Positions 56,046 through 64,000 of a DNA stretch of 64,000 nucleotides are shown in pieces. The DNA lies in contig CM065300.1 of the NCBI GenBank assembly GCA_032871835.1, positions 3,105,768 to 3,169,767 of the forward strand, written 5' to 3'. The stretch comes from Dipteronia dyeriana (Eukaryota; Streptophyta; Magnoliopsida; Sapindales; Sapindaceae). Each line of letters starts with the position of its first letter. The stretch's first letter is position 1. The notes below the pieces were generated by a model, which worked only from the letters and a program-made list of their open reading frames with translations, made no database searches and was not told where the DNA came from. Position numbers and translations under genes: made by a program.

Positions 56046-59000
56046 TTGATTAAATTATGGAGACAAGTGCGTTTGGACGAGCAAAAATGGAGACAAGTTT
56101 CAAGGGTGAAGTGGTTAAAGGATGGTGATAGAAATTCAAAATATTTTCACCTATTGTCAAATGTGAGACGGAAGGCTAACTTTCTTGGTGATATTATTAT
56201 CTCGGGTAAATATTGTAAGGGTTCGACTCAAGTTAGAAATAGGGTATTATCATTTTTTAAAGATCATTTTAAAAAAAAAGGGGGGATTCAGACCATGTTG
56301 GGACGAGTTGCCTGTTAGTCAAATTACGGAGCATGAAAGGATGAATTTGAAAGTGGTTTTTTTGGTTGACGAAGTTTGGAAAGCATTGAGTGACTGTGAT
56401 GGGAACAAGACACTGGGTCCGGATGGTCTTAATCTTAATTTCATCAAGGTGAATTGGGAAATTATTAAAGGTGATTTAATGAATTTCTTTCATGATTTCT
56501 ATAATGATGGATCAGTGATAAAAGATTTCAATTGCAATTTCATTGCTTTAATATTGAAGGTAAAGATTCTGGTATCAATGCAAGATTATAGCCCTGTAAG
56601 TTTGATGGGGTCATGTTACAAAGTCTTAGTGAAAGTGTTAGCTAATAAATTGAAGGTTGTTATGGATTTGGTGATCAGTCCTACTCAGATGGCGTTTGTT
56701 AAAGATCGTCAGATTATTGATAGTTTTGTGATCGCAGAGGAGGTAATTCATTCTTGGAAGAAGAAAGGAAATGGTGGCTTTTGGTAAAGTTGGATTTTGA
56801 AAAGGCATATGATACTGTAGACCATGATTTTTCGCTCGAAATTTTGGAAAGAATGGGGATTTGGTAGTAGATGGTGTAATTGGATTAGATGGTGTATTTC
56901 GTCTCCTTTGTTGTCGGTGTTAGTAAATGGGTGTCCAACTAAACAGTTTTCCATGGAAAGAGGTCTGCGGCAAGGAGATCCCTTATCTCCATTTTTGTTC
57001 AATTTGGAGGTGGAAGTTTTAAGTTGTATGTTGATGAAAGCAAAACAAGCAGGCATGTTGAAAGGGGCAGTTTTTGGTGATGATGCGGTTCATATTTCTC
57101 ATTTGCAATTTGCATATGATAGATACAGTTCTTTTTATGGAACCTACTTTAGAGAATCTAGTGAATGCAATAAGGATATTGAGATGCTTCGAAATGATTT
57201 CAGGATTAAGGATCGACTTTCATAAATGTTGTTTAGTAAGGGTTGTGAAGAGGGGTGCTCACGAGAAGGATTGGGCTGGTATTTTCTGGTGTATGGAGGC
57301 TTCCTTGTCGATTTTGTACTTGGGCCTTCCTCTTGGTGGTAACCCAAGAAGGGTATCATTTTGGAACCCTATGGTTAAAAAGGTTGAGCTGCAGCTAGCT
57401 CCATGGAAGAGGGGTTTTATGTCAAAATAGGGACGGTTAGTTCTTATCAATGTCGTGTTGTCCAGTCTTCCATCGTATTTCATGTATGTGTTCTCCATTC
57501 TTGGGTTAGTTGTGAAGAAGATGGAGAAAATTCAGCGGAAATTCTTTTGGAATGAGGGCATTGCTCAAAAGAAAATTCACTCGGTTGACTGGGAATCTAT
57601 TTGTAAATATAAGAAGTTTGGGGGTTTAGGCATAGGTAAAATGAGTGACAAATGTTTGAGTTTGAGGGCTAAGTGGATACGGAGATTCGGGAGAGAGGAT
57701 TCAGCGTTATTGAGAAAAGTAATATGCGCTAACTATGATCTTAGCTGCAATTCAGTTTTATAAAATGGTATAAATATAAGGATATAATCGAATTTTGTTA
57801 TGAGCATTAACAAGCTGTTTTGTGAAAAACATAGGGCGTTTAGTATTGTGCAGAATGGATTTAATATGGTGGTTGGCAGTGGGAGTAAGGTTTGGTTATG
57901 ACAGGATGTTAAATGGGATTCGGTTCCTCTTATGACTGCTTTTCCCAGGATTTTTGCATTAGCTACAAATAAGAAATGTACGATTTCTGAGTATGGTAAT
58001 TGGACGGAGTCCCGTTGGGTTTGGAATGTGAGTTTACGTAGAGTTTTGTTTAATTGGGAGGTGGATCAATGGAATTGTTTTATGATGTGCTTAGAGAGTG
58101 TTAAGTTAAGATATGAAGTACTTGATGCTCTGGTTTGGAATCATGTGTCAAGTGGTCTTTTCACTGTTAATCTTTTAGAAGGTGCCTAGACACTACTACA
58201 AAAATGATAATTTATAACACATTAATGATGGTTTTTTAAAAAGTGTCAAAACTTATGATACTTTTCAAAAACTATAACAAAGTTACGATGGTTTTTAAAA
58301 ATCGTCGTAACGTTATGACACTTTTTAAAAAACCATTAACATATCATGATGGTTTTTAAAAACCGTCATAATTTTATGACGGTTTTTAAAAACCATCGTA
58401 ACTTGTGACGTTTATTAATAAAAACATCAAAATATCATAGGTGGATGACGGGTTTTACTGTCATAACCCAATACTTAACCTTTTAAAAATGTTTTCTCTA
58501 TTTTTGTTCTAACTCAATTAGTAGATGAACGAGCTTGAGGTTTGGACAAATAATTCCTAAGCTAGCGGCTCGAATCCTACCAAAAGAAAAAACAAAAAAT
58601 TAAAAAAAAATATGGGTTTTGAATAAATATATATTGTAAATAAATATAATTGATTTTTATATATATAAAAAATTATGTGAATTCCATAAGATATTATAAA
58701 ATATTTTATTCAAACTTAAAGTTATAGCATTTTATAAACTTCATTTATAGTTATATTATTGAATCAATTTTTATAATTATATTATAACATAAAAATACAA
58801 AATAATATTAAATTTTGATTATATATAGTTAAAGAATGTTACATTAAAAAGAAAAAAAAAGTAACCTAAATTGAAGGAGAGAAAATAAAAAGATAAAAAG
58901 TAATTTAAAATTAAAGGAGGGAGGAAAACTAAAAAAGTTAAAAGTAATTTAAAACTAAGAGGGAAAAAAAAGTAAAAGAGGGAAAGAATGGGTCCCACAA

Positions 59001-61183
59001 TTACTATTAGGTTTCAACATCTCCATTGAGTCATAACCCTAACTTGTAAGTTTTTAACTTTCTTTTGTTTTTAGAGTTGTGGCCGTATAGCTACCTCATT
59101 CCCAACCTAAATCAATTTTTTTCTTTCAAAATTTTCTCATGAGGCATTTCTGTGAATGGGCTTTTCGTCTACTTCTACTTCTACTATGATCCATGTTTTT
59201 TTTTTCTTTATTTCTTTTGTTATACTCCTTATTTTTATTTCTATATTTTCGTTTATTTTCTCCTTTCAATAGTTTATTTTTATATTCTTGAATTAAATTT
59301 GATTCATTGTAATATTAATTTGGGTTTAAAAAGTTTAATTTTTGTAATTTTTTTTTATTGATTGTGATATGTGAGATATAAAAATAAGATCATTTTTTTT
59401 AATTTGTTTCTTGATAAAGATTTGTTCAATCTTATTCCAATGAGTGTGTTCTTGTTGGTAGTAAATTAAATTTTAAGTTTGAAGAATGTATATGTTTTTT
59501 TTTAATGACCTTATGAATTTTATTTTTTTTTTCATTCTATTTTTATATTTGTTTTGTAGGGCATTCAAAGAGAAGAAATTATTGGAATAGTTTTACTCTC
59601 CTTACAAACAACTTCAATCGCTAGTGTTGACACTTTGTGTAATTTTTTTTTCTTTTTAGGAGGGAATATGTAGTTAAATTTTGAGATACATATTCTTGTA
59701 AATAGAGTATATACTTCTCTGTATTTGATAATGTAATTGTTTTGTTTTTTTAATCTAATGTGCTTATTCAATTATATTGATTTTGTTTAATTTTGAAAGA
59801 TAATTAGTAAGTTGTATTTATATATTTGATAAATTATTAAAAATTTAAAAATTAATAATATATATAATTAATTTTCATTGTGGAATATATTATATATTAT
59901 AATATTTAATATATTCCCCACCGAAAATTATTATTTTTTTAAAAAATGTTTTCAGATTTATGATGGTTTTTAACCATCATTACTTAATGATGGTTAAAAA
60001 ATGATGGTTAAAAAGCGTCGAGAAGTTATGACATTGAAAACCATCATAAAGTAAAACCATCATAAAATGGTTATTGATATTGAATTCCTTAACGTTTTAA
60101 AACCGTCATAAATTGACATTTATGACGGTTTTTAACCGTCATAAAACACCTTTTTTTCTAGTAGTGAGAGGACAATAATGCGAGAGTGGATCCATTTTGT
60201 GATTTTCTTTGGCAAGGGATTTGTCCTCCTAAGGTGGAGGTTTTTGTTTAGCAATTACTCAAGGGAAGGGTGTTGGTAAAGGATGTGTTACTTAGATTTG
60301 GATGTAGGAGATAACGAGTGTCCAATGTGTGGTAGTGGGAGTGAATCAATTGATCATTTGTTCTTACATTGAGTATGGTCTGATGTGGTGTGGAGAAGTT
60401 GCATGGGTTGGTGGGGTGTTTCTTCGTGCTTATCTCCTTCCGTTAAGGAATAGGTTGGTAGCTGGAATTTTTTGTGTTAGTCGGTGTCGCGCGGAAGAGC
60501 TTGGAATACACTGTTCTTTGTCGTAGTGTGGTCGATATGGGAGTGTCGCAATGAAAAGACTTTTAATGGAAAAACTTCAGACCTGGGTGTAGTACTGGAC
60601 ACGAATAAATTTCTTATTGTTCTTTGGTTCAAAAATCATGGTTGTGGATCAAATGTTGATTTAACTTTGCTTCTTTTGGATGTAAATGAAAGATGTGCGG
60701 ATAATTCAACCGTCAAAGTAAAAAGGTCTCCAGTTGTTTATCTTCCATCTGTTTCTAAGTTTTATTTTAACGTGGATGGATCCGTTAGAGGTTGTCCGGG
60801 AGAAGCAGGTATTGGAGGCCTCTTACAGGATGTGAAAGGCAGAATCCTGTGCCTATTTTCGTTCCAACTGGGCCCCCTTGAGGCAACAACAGCTGAAGTA
60901 ATAGCAACTCACAGCGCTTGTCAGCTGATTTATGGAAAGGCTCCTTTGGTTGCTCGCTCTATCACAATCTTTAGTGACTCGACATCTATTATAGATGGAT
61001 TAATAGTTCAGATTTTGAAAATCTTAACCTTGTTCACTTAATTTACGACATTCGTCAGTTCTGAAGACAATGCCTAGTGTTGATATCAAGTATATGTCAA
61101 GGGAGTCGAATTTCTTTGCGGATAGTCTAGCTAAAGCTGCATCTGGAGGTGGAGGGGATAGATTGGAGTGGGGTGATGTTTGA
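56046..61183 (+). pseudogene. LINE ORF2 remnant: reverse transcriptase to RNase H
   Basis: Pieces in shifting frames: KWLKDGDRNSKYFH (56046-56318), the RT core with GPDGLNLNFIK and PVSLMGSCYKVLVKVLANKL (56185-56787), RGLRQGDPLSPFLF (56824-57225), and GLGIGKMSDKCLSLRAKWI (57455-57763). After the CACTA element come a zinc-finger-like CPMCGSGSESIDHLFLH (about 60318-60370), a stop, and RNase H with FNVDGSVRGCPGEAGIGG (60484-61041) and FFADSLAKAASGG (to 61183). The catalytic FADD motif reads FAYD (57109-57120). With many stops and frameshifts it cannot be active. Confidence 0.88.
58191..60166. mobile_element. CACTA (En/Spm-like) non-autonomous element, 1.98 kb, inside the LINE
   Basis: It begins CACTACTACAAAAATGA and ends TTTTTTTCTAGTAGTG, with a 3-bp target duplication AGA (58188-58190 and 60167-60169). 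Both end regions are full of short inverted units such as ATGACGGTTTTTAAAAACC and its complement, the expected subterminal transposase-binding repeats. The interior is AT-rich without a transposase; the 69-codon frame at 59152 is low complexity. Confidence 0.92.
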
Positions 61184-61424
61184 TACTTTGATATTTGCTG
61201 ATACAGGTCTTGCTCTGTTTTGGTTTTTAGTGTGTTTTTTAGCTGTTAAGTTAGCTTAGTTTCGGTTGTTTTGGGAGGGGTCTGGTGACTGCCCACAATT
61301 TTGTACAGGCGGTTTGCCTTTCGGGGCTTTTATAAATACTACTGCTATTTAAAAAAAAGAAAAAAGTAATGCATATATAGTTGATTAGTGATGCATAATA
61401 TTATACATGGACCGATCAAGCTAG

Positions 61425-61670
61425 TTAAAAATCCCCACGACGAGCCGGTATCAATGTACCATCAAACCTCTGAGCCACTTGGTTGCTGTACATAGGCTCT
61501 CCCACCTTAACTTGTGGATAGTACTGGTAGCGGTGGTACTCAAGAGGAGGAGGAGGAGAAATCCTGGTGGTCCCTCGTCCATAGATTTTGTCCACATCAG
61601 CAAAACCCTCATCAGCAACCTTACGGAGGTATTCTTGATCATGAGTCTGATATTGACGATCAGTTGCCAT
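61425..61670 (-). CDS. Array locus 10: small unknown protein, subgroup B, shortened C-terminus
   Basis: 81 aa from ATG at 61670. HDQEYLRKVADEGFADVDKI (10-29) then YGRGTTR, SPPPP, YHRYQYYPQVKVGEPM (45-60) and NQVAQRFDGTLIP (63-75), ending ARRGDF. Relative to locus 7 the DYRTRKP segment is missing by an in-frame deletion, and the QQSQVV of the middle is absent. The C-terminal EYSxRKP motif is therefore lost, though the frame is intact. TATA box and promoter module are present. It may be functional or an early stage of decay. Function unknown. Confidence 0.8.
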   Translation of the reverse strand: MATDRQYQTHDQEYLRKVADEGFADVDKIYGRGTTRISPPPPLEYHRYQYYPQVKVGEPMYSNQVAQRFDGTLIPARRGDF

Positions 61671-61764
61671 TAACAAGAACTAGTTAACTTGCAAAACAAG
61701 TGTGGTTTGTGTTTTTGTACACTTTGTTTTGTTTTGTGTTGGTACCAATGTCTAGACCAAACCC

Positions 61765-61774
61765 CTATTTATAG
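61765..61774 (-). promoter_or_regulatory. TATA box, locus 10
   Basis: CTATAAATAG on the minus strand, about 95 bp before the ATG. Confidence 0.7.
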
Positions 61775-61860
61775 GCACACCATATAAGCTTACTCCAATT
61801 AAATTCAAACATATAATTAAGTAAAAATAATTAATAATATTATAGAAGTCCCTAATAATA

Positions 61861-61922
61861 TCTAACTCTTTGTGATTCCATTCAAATGGTTCTCGATATT
61901 TTTATACCAAAAGTTGTCCTTT
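61861..61922 (-). promoter_or_regulatory. Conserved promoter module, locus 10
   Basis: CATTTGAATGGAATCACAAA on the minus strand with GAGTTAGATATTATTAGG following. Confidence 0.6.
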
Positions 61923-61929
61923 AATTTCA

Positions 61930-62455
61930 CACACAAGCAGTGTAAACTGCTTGCTTAGAAGAAAGGATAATGAAGAAATTTCATCTGACTTTTCTCTGGT
62001 TGCGTACAGAGTATATATGGAATCGTTAGATTCTTTTTATAGTTTATTTTCTAATGGGGTTAAGGACAGATTTAGAAGGTATCTCAGGAGAGCATTTTTC
62101 TTTTGCATATTTGAGCACAAACACACACATATCTAGTGAATTTTGGCAGAAATTTTTGTATTTGATCTTTTCACAGCTTTTGTTGGAAAAGTGGCTTTCA
62201 GTTACAAAACAATTGATTAGTTACCCTTACTGACAGAGAAATGAATGTTAAAATTATAATTTAAGTCAAGATTTTAAGTTAATAACGCCTTGCTCGAGAG
62301 AAGGAGGGCTAGAAGATTACGTGAACAACGATAAATACATAACACACAACAAATTTTTTAATTATAACAAAAAGGGGAGAGCTAGCAAGAAGATTACAAG
62401 CATATCACTTCCATCGATATACATAAGATAATGAAATATACTTGACATTTTAATT
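61930..62455. other. Intergenic DNA between loci 10 and 11
   Basis: It is shorter than the matching DNA between loci 8 and 9, because the distal flank is deleted: the promoter tail (to 62050) joins directly to the intergenic module (62060-62250). No gene. Confidence 0.5.
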
Positions 62456-62458
62456 TTT

Positions 62459-62794
62459 TCAGAAACTTAGTCTAAATCTTTTAAGACTGAAGAAGTTGCT
62501 AGGTTTTGCTGGTTTTCTAGAATAGTACTCCTTGAACTCAATCCCACCATAGCATTGAGCAACTTCTGTGCTAGTCATCTCCACCGTCAACTGTTTCTTC
62601 TGATAAGTATTATGAGGGTACTGATGATGATGACAATGATCGTAATAATAATTCTGATTTGAATTAGGCCTGCCCACGGTGCCAGGACTGCCAGCTGAAG
62701 ACCTCTTAGCAGGCTGGCTGTATAATCGGTCTATGTCACCAAAGCCTTCCAAACCTATTTGAACAAGACCGTGATTACCCTTAGCAGGCTCCAT
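62459..62794 (-). CDS. Array locus 11: small unknown protein, subgroup C
   Basis: 111 aa from ATG at 62794. MEPAKGNHGLVQIGLEGFGD (1-20) and IDRLYS correspond to the GxEGFAxVDxxYGR start of the other subgroups. A Ser/Gly/Pro region (30-43), NQNYYYDHCHHHQYPHNTY (46-64), VEMTSTEVAQCYGG (71-84), and EYYSRKPAKP (89-98) follow, with a unique tail FFSLKRFRLSF. It has no Pro-rich tract of PT repeats. Only this copy of subgroup C is intact; locus 9 is its dead twin. It lacks a clear match to the A/B promoter module, so its regulation may differ. Function unknown. Confidence 0.83.
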   Translation of the reverse strand: MEPAKGNHGLVQIGLEGFGDIDRLYSQPAKRSSAGSPGTVGRPNSNQNYYYDHCHHHQYPHNTYQKKQLTVEMTSTEVAQCYGGIEFKEYYSRKPAKPSNFFSLKRFRLSF

Positions 62795-62885
62795 TTAATT
62801 CAGAGGAAATCAGTAAGAAAAAAAAAAAAAGCAAGATCAAGTATTGATTGTGTGATCTTGAAAAAGAAGTCTGAGGCCAAGCTTC

Positions 62886-62895
62886 ATTATATAGA
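62886..62895 (-). promoter_or_regulatory. TATA-like box, locus 11
   Basis: CTATATAATG on the minus strand, about 95 bp before the ATG. In locus 9 the matching site holds the MULE-like insertion. Confidence 0.6.
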
Positions 62896-62899
62896 ATCC

Positions 62900-63050
62900 A
62901 TTGATAGGTAGCTAGCTTGTCCATGGCTATAATAAACAATTGATGTATAAGAAAATGGAGTTCTAACGGTCTTTGATTCCATCCATATTTGAGGATATTA
63001 TATAATATGGGCATATCTTGATTAAATTATTAGTGCAACACAAGAACTAA
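62900..63050 (-). promoter_or_regulatory. Upstream region of locus 11
   Basis: The word TTTGATTCCATCCATATTTG near 62970 is only loosely like the A/B module, so no element is called. It continues in the same order as the DNA beyond the MULE insertion at locus 9 (ATAATATGGGCATATCTT). Confidence 0.4.
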
Positions 63051-64000
63051 TTGTAAATCTACATAGTTGTCGAAGTTGAGATTAGCTCAGTCGTAAGCTT
63101 CTAATTAATATCGATAAGATTATTGGTTAGAGTTATATATATATATATCCCAAATATTCCCAATTCTCTCAGCTCAAACTGAACTTTTTAGTAATCATGC
63201 ATGCATCCTCTTTGTTAAGATATTGTTTAAATAAATGATCAAAACCAATAAAAATTCTCCGGTGCGGACTTCACCTGAACATTAAGCAGATATCTATCAT
63301 ATATTGACTGAGTTCTGATATCTAGATAATTAAAGAATAAAGTGTAGATGTGCGCAACTTAAAGAAACTATTAAGATTCGAAACCAAAAAACCACTATTG
63401 CAATCTGATGATCAGTGTTATTGGTATGGATCAAATCAAATCAAATATTCTGATAAAAATGGATATATAATTGGGCTCTCTTTTTCTTTGGAGGGCAAAC
63501 CGCCACTTGTGTGGAGAGGAGGATCAATACATCAGGAATTTTTTTAACTGAAACAAGAAAATATATGCCCTAGGCTTTTCTATCATCAGCACCGTGACGT
63601 TTTGTTTATGATGCTTAATATATAACAAGTGCTTTTGCAGCTTTTGGCTTCTTCTTTTTTATATTTATTTGTGATTTTTTTTTCAAATATATATGTTCAT
63701 GTTGATCAATAATAGAGTTCGGTATATATTGATGTGGCAATATATTAATTCTCCAAACAAACAAGGACAGAATAAAACAATAAAAAAGAACTTTGCCGTA
63801 CTTTACTTTTTTTTTTATTGAGCTTTTTCTGTATTTAACTGAGCGATTTTTTTTTTATCTTCGTACACGTGGCATATTGACAAATTGATGGTCAAGATTT
63901 ATTTTATTTTATTTTTGTCTTTTCTAGTCTCAAAACACTGTCCTATCAGACCAAGACATTGATTCTAGTTTCAACGTCTTCTTCTAATGTTGCTTCTCCC
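63050..64000. repeat. Triplicated non-coding block, copy 3
   Basis: It matches 50830-51800 and 39400-40345 up to about 63800; the rest to the edge is AT-rich without recognised features. Confidence 0.7.

Larger units (their letters stand above)
55866..61368 (+). mobile_element. L1-like LINE, 5'-truncated, with an internal CACTA element
   Basis: A 21-bp direct repeat flanks the insertion (55845-55865 and 61369-61389, identical, core GCATATATAGTTGATTAG). An A-rich tail is at 61351-61365. Without the CACTA element the LINE body is about 3.5 kb: the end of the endonuclease-RT linker, RT, zinc-finger and RNase H regions. It sits in the 3' flank of locus 10. Confidence 0.9.

Overview
Organism and setting. 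This is nuclear DNA of a flowering plant, probably a eudicot. It is AT-rich and most of its length is intergenic. It carries plant-type Copia, LINE, MULE-like, PIF/Harbinger-like and CACTA-like elements. It also holds the start of a pectin-degrading polygalacturonase gene, split by a GT-AG intron, at the left edge (1-636, minus). I cannot name the species.

Main content. The rest of the window is an expanded tandem array of small intronless genes encoding about 79-111 aa proteins that I do not recognise. Eleven loci are visible. All share an N-terminal motif around GxEGFAxxD, a low-complexity middle rich in Pro, His, Tyr and Gln, and a C-terminal motif around AAQxYGGT followed by EYSxRKPA. There are three subgroups. 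A comprises loci 1-4 (5337, 10110 and 15846 on plus; 22158 on minus). B comprises loci 5, 6, 7, 8 and 10 (25442, 35710, 37844, 43917 and 61670, minus). C comprises loci 9 and 11 (49004 and 62794, minus). Seven have intact reading frames (1, 2, 4, 6, 7, 10, 11). Four are damaged: locus 3 has ATA in place of ATG, locus 5 has a late frameshift, locus 8 has lost its start codon and TATA box and has a premature stop, and locus 9 has a frameshift, a stop and two transposon insertions. Subgroup A and B loci share a conserved promoter of roughly 300-400 bp with a TATA box and a CAA-rich leader.

Layout. 1-1000: polygalacturonase start and promoter. 1500-2900: remnant of a Copia 3' LTR. 3280-7640, 8260-14740 and 15480-19850: three direct segmental duplicates, each with one subgroup A gene. 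21860-23230: an inverted subgroup A unit. 24900-28760: locus 5 and its flanks, invaded by nested elements. 28763-34850: a 5'-truncated LINE split by a full-length but dead Copia element. 35240-40500: loci 6 and 7. 43200-51800: locus 8 (B) plus locus 9 (C). 53650-64000: locus 10 (B) plus locus 11 (C), with a 5.5 kb LINE and its internal CACTA element in the 3' flank of locus 10. The B+C pairs are duplicated blocks.

How it fits together. The array looks like a birth-and-death gene family: segmental duplication supplies copies, and point mutations, small indels and transposons remove them. Empty sites in sister copies let several insertions be placed to the base. No function can be assigned to the small proteins from this sequence alone.
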